Assembly: GCA_013396525.1 (NCBI GenBank)
Contig: VWYX01000351.1
Coordinates: 9,327-73,326 of the forward strand
DNA from: Chaetorhynchus papuensis
Lineage: Eukaryota > Chordata > Aves > Passeriformes > Rhipiduridae
Direction of reading: 5' to 3'
Length of the DNA: 64,000 nt
Shown here: piece after piece, positions 1 through 9,370 of the stretch
How positions within the stretch are numbered: position 1 is the first letter of the stretch
How the letters are laid out: every line of letters begins with the position of its first letter
Notes under the pieces: generated by a model
Database searches by the model: none
What the model saw: only the letters and a program-made list of their open reading frames with translations
Told to the model about the DNA's origin: nothing
Program-made: the position numbers and the translations under genes

Positions 1-303
1 CTCTGGGCACCCTGTGCCAGGGCCTCCCCACCCTCACAGGGAAGAATTTCTTCCCAATATCCCATCTAACCCTGCCCTCTGTCAGTGGGAAGCCATTCTC
101 CCTTGTCCTGTCCCTCCAGGTCCTTGTCCCAAGTCCCTCTCCAGCTCTCTTGGAGCCCCTTTAGGCCCTGGAAGGGGCTCTGAGCTCTCCTTGGAGCCTT
201 CTCTTCTCCAGGCTGGACACCTCCAGGTCTCCCAGTCTGTCTCCAGAGCAGAGGGGCTCCAGCCCTCAGAGCATCTCTGTGGCCTCCTCTGGACTTTCTT
301 CTG
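1..303 (-). mobile_element. CR1 3' end, cut by the window edge
   Basis: Reverse complement of the CR1 3' region, recognised by the shared blocks CACCCTGTGCCAGGGCCTCC, CACAGGGAAGAATTTCTTCC and CTCCAGCTCTCTTGGAGCCC. It is very like the copy at 4672-4975 over their overlap, which suggests a young subfamily. Confidence 0.85.
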
Positions 304-305
304 AA

Positions 306-2796
306 TACTGGGAGCTGTTGATGGAGAGGGGCTGGGATGGACATGTACAGGGTGATGCCTGCACACCCTGGAGGAATGCCAGCCCCGTGGGAGTGTGGCC
401 ACCATGCCTGTGCTGGCTGGCACAACATGAAATCTGCTGACACATGAGAGGGATTTGTCATCAGAGGCCTCAGAGCTCTGAGCAGCTGGGGGAGAGCTCA
501 GCACCTGCCTGGAGTGCTCTGGATGGCTCCATGTTCTCATTCCATCCTTAAGCAAAACATAGCCCTGGGGCTTCCTCAGACAGAGGGGACAACTGGCTTC
601 CTGCACTGGTTTTTGTGAATGTTCCTGTGGTCTGATGATCCCATCTCACCCCATCCCACCTCACCCTATCCTCAGGCCCCATGGCAGAGCACAGCCCTGC
701 ACCACCACCAGCATGATCTGATGTGCCAGCAATGCAAGCTGGCATTTTCTAGGTGCTAATCCCAGATCCTAACAATGCCAGGGAGGAAGGGGTGGAGGAT
801 ATATTTTTTTCTTGGCCTCCAGGGATTGAAATAGAAGAAGAAAGTCAGTTCTGCCCTATCCAGTTACTGCAATGCAATCGAACTGGGCCACTTCCACTGA
901 CAAACTTGAGCTGTGGCCAACGTGCTTTGTCTTCCACAGCCTGAAGCTCCTGAAATCAGAGAGGAGCAGGAGCTTTTCCAGGACCTCCGTGCTGCCCTCC
1001 CCTCCAGCCAGAGCCCTACACTCTCTCCCAGGTGTCTCTCCTCCCCAGGCCATCCCTTTCCATATCCCAAGTCCTCTCCCACTGCACACACAGTCTCAGG
1101 CATTTCTAAACAACATGATGTTTAACCAGGTCTCTTTTTAACAAAATCCACAAATTTCCTCCCTTCCTCCTGATCACGGACACTTCCCTATGCCAATTTC
1201 CAGTCAACCCCTCATGTTCTAACAGTTAAAACTGAAATAGCAACACAAGTGATGTCAAACCCAAGTGTCCCCCCACCTGAAAAAGCAGATTTTCCAGTGT
1301 CACCTCTCGGAAGCACCTGCAAACCAGTGGTCACTGGGATGACTGGCCCCACATAACAGCATTTCCCTCTCCAGGCAGGTTTGTCCTGCAGCACCTGCAC
1401 TTCCCCACCACAGCGAAATTGTCCTCTGGTGAGGAAATCAAGGCAGAGCCCTTGTGGTGAGGGGCATGACACTCACTCTCCCCCAGCCCATGCCAAGCAC
1501 CACATATAGAAGGTGAAAGCTGTGCCTTGTCCTCAGAGCCAGAGGGAGCTCCCAGGCTGCCCAGGACAGCGGTAGGGGGAACAATTTAACCCCTTATTCA
1601 GCTCTTCAAAATCAACCTTCAGTTATTTCTCCTATAGGTGCAATTTTCATTCCCACTCCTCCCAATATTTAGAAGGTGATAAGGGTGCCCAGGCCACAGT
1701 CAAGAGAGGACGCTCCTATATAAACTCCATAAATATCCAGCAAGAGAATTTTCCAAGCGCTCTGGTGTAGTTACAGATTGATTACCCAGCTGGAAGACCC
1801 AGGGTACAGCTGGGTGACCTGGAATAGATCTGGAATCAGAGCCAGAGCAGAGGGGTATCCACATAATCCTTGGCTATGCTTGTGCTGCCAACACTCCCCA
1901 GCCTTGCCCCGGCACAGCAGATGTGAATCCCGCCTGGGACATGAAACCAGCCCATGACCACATGGATCAATCACCGAAGAGTCGCTGTCTTTCACTTTCT
2001 GGCTCAGCCTGCTGTGAAAAACTACGGAAACCAGATGCTTCCCAGGCTTCCATGCACGAAGCACATACCAAATATTCTTGGTGTTGAGGTTAATAAATGT
2101 TACAGAAAAGCGGGACTAGCTCCCACTAAGGCATGGCATAAAAAGAGGAGAGGGACTGACATGAAGCTCTCGAGCTCCAAGCAAACTCTTAAAGGATTTG
2201 CCAGGTGCACAGAGGGAGATAAATATACCCAAAACAAAGCAAAAGAAGGAATTTAAAGTAAACAATAAATGCAAAACAAACGGCATGGGGTAAAACCTGC
2301 TTCTCGACATGATTTCCACAAAGCAGTGAACTTTTTTATTCCACGAGAACCAGAGACTGTTTAAGTTTTTGCTCAAGAAGAATTGAAAGGACCAAGAGTC
2401 CAGAGATCTCCAAAGGAGGGGGGAAAAAAAAAGGAAGAAATGCAGCCTGTGGGATCGCTGTCACTGCATCGGCCCCTCCAGCAGCCTCCTGGGAATCCCA
2501 GCTCCGCTCCCAGCCCTGCCCAGGGATGTTAGAGGAGGGGCAGGGAGAAGATCGCTGGCACCAGCACAGGTTTTAGCTTTGCTAGTATCATCGGGATTTT
2601 ATGGGACACCCTGTTCCCTCCCCGGGTGCCTGTACCAGCTCCCTGGTCTCTCCGGGACAGCTATTCCTCCTCAGCAAGTGCACGCCTTTCCCGGGTTTTG
2701 TGTTTTCCATCTCGTCCCTCACTCAGCCCGGGGCAGGGGGGAGGGTTGAGGTGTGTTCCCACCTTTCCCGCAGTAGCAGTGGGGGATGTGACTTAC
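306..2796. other. LMOD1 intron 1 (part), no second exon seen
   Basis: Both strands were inspected for the long Lys/Glu-rich second exon of leiomodin and none is visible. The stretch holds A-rich patches (for example around 2420-2435) and no CR1 copy that I can recognise. Short open frames here look random. Confidence 0.6.
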
Positions 2797-3057
2797 GTCT
2801 ATCGAGTGCTCCCGCTGCAGGACCCTCCTGGTGTCCTTGTCGTGGTGGTTGAGCGCCGTGTCACAGTTTTGTGGGCCAGGTGTGGAGTTTTCTGATTGGT
2901 TTTTCTGACTGCGCTCTACAGGGATGCTCCCGTCCGCATCCACCACATCCAGCTCCTTTTCCAGCTCCTCCATCTCCTCTGGAGACAAAGTAGACAATAA
3001 ATTGTCTATATCTGGATCTTCACTAACTTGTCGCCGGTATTTGGCCACTTTGGACAT
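2797..3057 (-). CDS. LMOD1: Leiomodin-1, first coding exon (partial gene)
   Basis: Leiomodin-1 is a tropomodulin relative that nucleates actin filaments in smooth muscle. This exon encodes the first 87 residues, starting at the ATG whose complement is at 3055-3057 (MSKVAKYRRQ) and ending at a minus-strand GTAAGT donor (complement 2791-2796), in phase 0. Visible are the conserved N-terminal segment SEDPDIDNLLSTLSPEEMEE and the ELEKELDVVDADGS stretch, which is the tropomyosin/actin-binding region shared by leiomodins and tropomodulins. A Lys/Glu-rich linker and the leucine-rich repeat and WH2 regions would be on later exons, which lie beyond the left edge; none is seen in 1-2796. The bird-specific part after residue 47 diverges from the mammalian sequence as I remember it. 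The next gene, TIMM17A, is also the neighbour of LMOD1 in mammals, which supports LMOD1 over LMOD2 or LMOD3. Confidence 0.93.
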
Positions 3058-3440
3058 CTTGGCTCGCTGGCGAGACACGGTGGCGGTTATGTGGTACCCA
3101 AAGCAGGAGAAAAAAACAGAAGCCGAAGCTCCAAGGCTGCTTCCCGAGCGGCAGCAGGTGCTGAAGTGTTAAATCTCAGCAGCTCTGCAGTCCGGGTACG
3201 GTGATTATCCAGAGGGGACACTCCTCGGTCCAAGAGTTGGCCAATAACAGGATCCAGCGGCGGTTCGGGTGCCGGGAAGCCAATGGAGCCCGGCGGGAGG
3301 CGGGGAATGGTGCTATCAGAGGAGCCTGAAACCCGAGGACATTCCAGGGAACCATGCAGAGCTACATGACCAAATTTAGTCCGAAGCATTTCGCCTTTTA
3401 AAGGCAATGGGCCAACCCAGTGAGAAAACAGGGAAAAATG
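3058..3440 (-). promoter_or_regulatory. LMOD1 5' UTR and proximal promoter region
   Basis: GC-rich sequence directly upstream of the LMOD1 start codon. It carries two CCAAT-type motifs, one in CCAATAAC near 3240 and one in GCCAATGG near 3280, which could bind NF-Y. No clean TATA box is seen. The transcription start is not determinable from sequence; the position is inferred from adjacency to the ATG. Confidence 0.45.
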
Positions 3441-4671
3441 CACCAGCCGGCAGGCCGGGGATTGTGGGTGGAGGAGGCAGCCCCAGCCTGTGCCATGGGG
3501 GCTGGGGAGCTACTAAAGTGGGCAGCGTAGCTACGAAGGGATGGAGGGAGCCTCTGCTGTGACAGTGACAGCTCTTGGCTGATATCGGTAAGGAAGCACC
3601 CACTCCAGAGGAAGTTTTCCTCTTTATCCCGCTGCAGTCTGGGACTGGTGCCGTTAGCCTAAGCACTCAGCCCCTCGGGAAAGAGGTGGGGGTGGTGGTG
3701 TTGATGCAGACTGGCTCCATCGGAAGGATGGAGGCAGCAGGGTAGCGAACGCTCCGGCTGTGCAGATCTGACCCCCCGGGGATTGTCAGAGCTCCTACCG
3801 ACCCTCAGACCCTGAGGGGCTGTTCCTGCAGCTGTTCTTCATCACACACTCCCACTTCCCCTTGCCAAGCCCCAAAGACATCCCTCCTTCTGCACAGATG
3901 GAATTTCTGAGTCTCCCCTGCTCCTGGTCCAGGCAGTGCCCTAAGCCTGGGCTTTGTCTGGCGGCACCAACTTTCCTTCTCCCTAATCCATATAGAAGCT
4001 CTACTGGGCACCTGGGAGTTCTCCCACAGGGACAAGAGACAGGCTCTTCTCTCCAAGTTTCCAGGCAGCTTTACCCCATGTCCAACATTTTGTACCCATT
4101 CGTTATCCTGCCAGCTCCATCCTGGTTTTCTTCATCCTTTATCATCCTCCTAACATTTACTGCCTGCTCTCAGGCCTCTCTCTGCTTATCCAAGCAAGGA
4201 GCCCTTTGGTCTTTTTTGACAAAACAAGCTCCCCTAGGATTTTCCTCAGCCTAATCACCTCCTCTGTCTATCTTCCTGACCAGATCCCATCCTGGCCAGA
4301 ACCCATCCACAGGCACTGGGTGGCACCTTTCAGGTGAGTCTCCAAGTGCCATGTGTAACAAACTAGACATTCCCCATCCTGACAGGAAATGTACATTCTT
4401 GGTGCATTCCAGGATTTCCTTTATCTCCAGTGCTGCAGTGCCCAGGTCCTGCTCATATCCTTCCTATGATTCACCAGCACGGCTGAAATTTTTTTCAGAT
4501 TGTAGTAGAAACTGTTGGGTTTAGTTTCCAAGTGCACAAACTTAAATATTGCTGTGGTGGATTCCATCCCCATCACTTCTGTTTCCCTGATCCTGCAGCC
4601 CTGGTCTTGGTGCTCACTTGCACTGGGAGGGACACAGCCATTCTCTTCCCCAGCTGGCCTCAGACAGAGAA

Positions 4672-4975
4672 TAATGGGATAGTTTGGGTGGGAAAGGACC
4701 TTAAAGCTCACCACGTTCTACCCCCTGCTATGGGCAGGGACACCTTCCACTGATCCCAGCTTGCTCCAAGCCCCACCCAGCCTGGCCTTGGACGCTTCAG
4801 GCATGGGGCAGCCACAGCTGCTCTGGGCACCCTGTGCCAGGGCCTCCCCACCCTCACAGGGAGGAATTTCTTCCCAATATCCCATCTAACCCTGCCCTCT
4901 GTCAGTGGGAAGCCATTCTCCCTTGTCCTGTCCCTCCAGTTCCTGATGAGAAGTCCCTCTCCATCTTCCTTGACT
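4672..4975 (-). mobile_element. CR1 3' end
   Basis: Begins with the reverse of the CR1 tail (GTTTGGGTGGGAAAGGACCTT) and runs through CCAAGCCCCACCCAGCCTGG to the AAGTCCCTCTCC block, where it stops. Confidence 0.85.
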
Positions 4976-5235
4976 CTCCTTCCCCAACACTGCCACAGCT
5001 ATGACAGTGCTGAGGGCAACAGAAACCATAGTGAATTTAGTGTTTGGTGCCCATTTGCCCTGTCTTTGCCTGAAGAAGCCAAATGAGTATCCTGTTTGTT
5101 CCAGCTTAATACAGCCCTGAACATCTCTAAGGTCCTGTCTGGTCAATTTTCAGGATACCAGGCTGGAAATGTTTCAACACTGTGTGTTTTGGAAGAGAAA
5201 TTTGAGATACAGAGGCTGGGGATGGAAGAAATTAA

Positions 5236-5512
5236 GTGACAGGAGGGTGGACCTAGGTGGGTGTCAGGCTCTGCTCCCAGGGAACAAGAGACAGGACAAA
5301 AGGAAACGGCCTCAGGTTGCATCAGTGGAAGTTTAAGTTGGATATTGGGAAAATTTCTTCCCTGAAAGGATTGCCCAGTCCTGGCACAGCTGCCCAGGGC
5401 AGTGGTGGAATCCCCATCCCTGGAGGAATTTACTGGGTTAGTGGTAGTTCTGAGGGAATAGTTGGACTTGATGATCTTTTCCAACCTAAACAATTCCATT
5501 ATGCTATTCTAC
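5236..5512 (+). mobile_element. CR1 3' end
   Basis: Starts in GTGACAGGAGGGTGGACC and ends in GATCTTTTCCAACCTAAACA then ATTCCATTATGCTATTCT. It belongs to a different CR1 subfamily from the copy at 4672-4975. Confidence 0.8.
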
Positions 5513-6455
5513 AAATGTCCAACCCTCCAGTATTTCTACGGCGTTGTGCTCAGTCATCAAGTGTTTATAAGAGATGAGTAACAAACTGGAAGCTCATTTC
5601 CCAAGTGGAAAGTGCACAACAAAAAGGCAGTGAGGAATCACGTCTTTGTGTCTGCCTCTTCTTGGAACAATCCAAGCATTCCCAGATGTGCCATCCCTGG
5701 CTCCAGGGACAGGTCATGTAGACAGCCCCTGGGACAAGCTGCAGTGCTAAGCCAGAGAAAGAATCCTTCTACTTAAAAGGGAAATCTGGAATTTTCTCTG
5801 TCTGCCTTTCCTTCACAGTAAATCATTGCAAGCTATCCCATGTTGTAAATTGGTTTTCAACAGAATAAAATCACTATCAACACCTTGATAAAATCTCTAT
5901 TTTGTCATTCCTGAACCTTGATTCTTGTGATGAGAAGTACCTCACACCAAATTCCCTAAGAAGCTGTGAACATGGTCTGGGAGACTCCAAGTTTCCCCTG
6001 AAGTATCACCCATTCTTTCCTGATCCAGGACTCCCCATTTGCTGTGCACTCCTCCCCTGCACCACAGAGCCAGGCAGAGGTAGCACAGAGCATACATTTG
6101 TGGGGGTATATTCCTACATTAGCAGAAAATATGGGAGAGAAGCAGGGGACATCCTAAACTTGTCACGGTTTAGAGTGGATGGTCTCACTGTGATTTATCT
6201 TGGCTATCACACAGCCCTTTTTAACTGGGATATTGGCACAGTTCTGTTAGACCATATTCCACAGGGTTCTTGAGGCTGTAGAAAGAAAACACCAGAAAGA
6301 AGTTTTGTATTTTCACCCCAGAATAAGAGGAGCTCTGGATATGTTTACACTGACTGGTCCTTCATGGGCTACCAACAACTGGGACTGGGGATGTGTTTGG
6401 GGACCCGTGGGCCATGCTCCAGAGCTGGTTCCAGCCACCACGGTGTGGAATAGCA

Positions 6456-6862
6456 AAGTACAGAATCCCAGAACCCCAGAGTTGCTGGGGTTGGAAGGGG
6501 CCTCTGGAGATCACCCAGTCTGACCCCCTTGCCCAGGAAGGTTTACATGGTGACACAGGAACACTTCCAGGTGGGTTTGGAGTATCTCCAGAGAAGGAGA
6601 CTCCACACCCTCCCTAGGCAGCTGTTCCAGTGCTCTGCCCTCCTCCATGGAAAGAAATTCTTCCTCATGTTGAGGTGGAACTTCTTGTGGTTCAGTTTAT
6701 GGCCATTGCTTCTCATCCTGTTACTGGGCACCACCGAAAAGAGTCTGGCACTATCCTCTGACACCCCTTGGAGATACTTGTCTGGATTGATGGGATCCCC
6801 TCTCAGTGTTCTCTGGACTAACCAGGCCCAGCTCCTGCAGTCTCTCCTCATCAGATAAATGG
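6456..6862 (-). mobile_element. CR1 3' end
   Basis: Reads CAGAATCCCAGAACCCCAGA, GTTGGAAGGGGCCTCTGGAG and, further on, TTCTTCCTCATGTTGAGGTGG, the complement of a CR1 tail region. Diverged from the commoner copies in this window. Confidence 0.8.
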
Positions 6863-7741
6863 TTCACGCCCTGCGTGGTTCAGAGCAGTGGGATACGGTG
6901 TAGTTTGGCACACAGGAGCTCCTGGCAGCTCTGAATCTGTCAGTCTCGGATTTATTGGGTTCCCATCTCCATAGCAACCAACACCTCGAGGGCACTAATG
7001 AATATTTCCAAACCACTCTCTTTGAAGCACCACAACAAGCCATTAGAGAGGAGGGACAGATGCCGATTAAGCAGCTTTTCCAGGCATATTTACAAACTCT
7101 GGCAGAGCTGAGAAAGCTTTCTGTGCCCCCACCTCTCTAATTGCCACCTGGGACCATCCATCTGCCTTTATTTTTTCCTATTAGCTGATAAAGGACAGCT
7201 GAACTTTAGATGGATTCCTCCAGTCTGTTTTCTTTCTCTTTCCTTCAGAGCCCGCAGGAAGAGAGGTTGAAAATGGATCTTTTTATCATTTTCTAAGCTG
7301 TTTGCTGAAGAGTGACGTTTCCCTGCCTGGCCACAACAGGCGGTGGGTGTCTTGTGGCCAGCGAGAGAAATCACGTCTCTCCCAAACCCTATGCAGCCTT
7401 ATCCAAAACCTCCTCTCCAGACACATGCTCACATGACACCAAGAGTGGAGAAGACTCTATATTTTGGGAAGTGAACCAAATCCTGGCTGCAGAGAAACTC
7501 AGAAATCCCAGAAAGCCCTTGGACATCTTCCCTGAGCCTGCCCCATGGGCGCCACCAGGTCTCTTGGGTGATGTTGAAGCTCCTGCACCTCATGGAGACA
7601 CTGTGTTTCACCAGGTCTCCCACAGCTTGTGAAAGGTGGGACCAGAGTGACCATTCAGCCTGATTTAATTAACCTACCATTCATTAGGCAAAGAATTGCC
7701 ACCCTGAGCAGGATCAGACCAGTATGGGAGCAGTCACATAA

Positions 7742-8295
7742 TAATGGAATTATTGAGTTTGGAAAAGCCCTCTAAGTTCCCCCAGCACTGCCAAGGCCAC
7801 CACTAACCCATGTCCCCAGGTGCCACATCCACATGTTTTGTAAATCCCTTCAGGGATGGTGATTATATCACTGCCCTGGGCAGCTGTGCCAGGGCCTGAC
7901 CAACCTTTCCAGGAAGACATTTTCCCCAGTATCCAAACTGAACCTGCCCTGGAACAGCTTGAGGCTGTTTCCTCTTGTCCTGTCCCTGTTCCCTGGGAGC
8001 AGAGCCTGACATCACCCCCCCCCGCCCTGGCTGCACCCTCCTCTCAGGGAGTTTTGGAGAGTGAGCAGGTCCTCCCTGAGCCTCCTTTTCTCCGGGATGA
8101 GTCCCTCAGCCACTCCTGGTGCTCCAGACCCTTCCCCAGCTCAGTTCCCTTCTTTGGACATGCTCCAGCCCCTCATTGTCCCTCTCAAATTGAAGGGCCC
8201 AGAACTGACCCCAGGATTGGAGGTGTTGCCTCACCACTGCCCCGCACGGGGGGATGAAATCACAGCAGTACCCGAGGACACAGGAGCGGGGAGAG
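7742..8295 (-). mobile_element. CR1 3' end, long fragment
   Basis: From GGAATTATTGAGTTTGGAAA to the region complementary to GGCCCAGAACTGACCCCAGG. Same subfamily as the copy at 56158-56760. Confidence 0.8.
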
Positions 8296-8748
8296 CTGCT
8301 CTGGTGGCTGAGAGAGGCCAAGATTTCCTACTTTTCCCATCTTCCCTTCTTAGCCAAAGCAGAACCACAATAGCACCTCCCAGGAATCTCCAAAACTGCA
8401 TGACTCCCACCCCCCCACCTTAAATGAGGCCAAACACACCTGTTCGTGAAACCTTAGGAGTCTTTTAAAGCATCAAAACCCAACACAGCAGGTGGAACAT
8501 TCTAGCTCCTTCCTGGTGCTTCAGCCCATGACTTACTAAAACAATTAAGTCCTTGGTGAACGACCTGTTTTGCATTCAGTTTTTGCTAGTGAATGATTTG
8601 CTGCCCTTACAGGAGAGCAGAGCATGTAATGTTAAATTAGGAGTAGAAAAGAATAAGCAATTTAGAACTTAGAGTGACTGCAAACCACTGGATGGGGCAA
8701 GGCTGCAGGGCAGAAAAGGAGGCTGGGGGTGGGGGGAACTTCTCGCAC

Positions 8749-8848
8749 GCCACAACTCCCTGACAGGAGGGTGGAGCCAGGTGGGGGGTAGGGCTCTGCT
8801 TCCAGGGAACAAGTGATGGGACAAGAGGGAACATCCTCATTTTGCGCC
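8749..8848 (+). mobile_element. CR1 fragment
   Basis: Short piece with AACTCCCTGACAGGAGGGTGG and CCAGGGAACAAGTGATGGGA, the part of CR1 before the tail. The 3' end itself is missing. Confidence 0.7.
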
Positions 8849-9045
8849 GAGAGTTTTGCAAGCTGCCCGGGAATCTCCTGCCATCGCAGACCCTGTTCTC
8901 TGGATTCCAGCTCTGCCTGCCCAGGGAACTGACCTGGTGGTAGGGACGTCAAGTCCCACCTCCCAGCTATACACAGAACCACAGGAGCATCCCCTGGGAC
9001 ATGCCCAGCTCCTGCAGCAGCATCGGGAATGACGTGGGCTTGGGC

Positions 9046-9182
9046 CCTGACCTTCCAGGCCAGGTTGGACAGGGCTTGGAGCAGTCTGGGATAGTGGAAG
9101 CTGTCCTTGCCCATGGCGGGGCGTGTCACTGGATGAGATTTAAGATCCGTCCCACCCAACGGATTCCGCGCTCTGGGATTTC
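9046..9182 (+). mobile_element. CR1 3' tail fragment at the TIMM17A promoter edge
   Basis: Shows CCAGGCCAGGTTGGACAGGG, GTGGAAGCTGTCCTTGCCCA and the diverged tail up to CTCTGGGATTT. It lies about 190 bases before the TIMM17A start codon. Confidence 0.75.
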
Positions 9183-9219
9183 TCCCCTCACGGCCCAGCG
9201 ACACCCCCACCATCACCGC

Positions 9220-9370
9220 GCCTGTCAATCAGCGCAGAGGGGCGGGGCCGGGTCATGGCGCACGCGCAGACACCTCCCTGCCTCGCGCTTCGTCCCGCCC
9301 TCCGCTGCCATTGGTCGGCGTGGGGCCGCCGCAGCCAATCGCGCGCGGGGAGGTGGTGGGGCCGGGCAAG
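9220..9370 (+). promoter_or_regulatory. TIMM17A proximal promoter
   Basis: CpG-rich block directly before the TIMM17A start codon. It contains an inverted CCAAT box (ATTGG, 9310-9314), a direct CCAAT box (9335-9339) and a near-consensus NRF1 site (GCGCACGCGCA, 9258-9268). NRF1 and NF-Y sites are typical of TATA-less promoters of nuclear genes for mitochondrial proteins, which fits the product. Binding is inferred. Confidence 0.6.

Larger units (their letters stand above)
3441..9219. other. Intergenic region between LMOD1 and TIMM17A
   Basis: No coding exon is recognised. The stretch is interrupted by CR1 copies, listed separately. The remaining sequence is unique-looking, with a run of eight C at about 8017-8024. 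LMOD1 and TIMM17A are divergent, so distal enhancers for either could lie here, but nothing in the sequence proves it. Confidence 0.5.

Noticed and set aside
3394..3404. CCTTTTAAAGG palindrome as an SRF (CArG) site for LMOD1
   Set aside because: A CArG box has six A/T bases between CC and GG; this has seven, so the half-sites are mis-spaced. LMOD1 is an SRF/myocardin target, but this string does not meet the motif.
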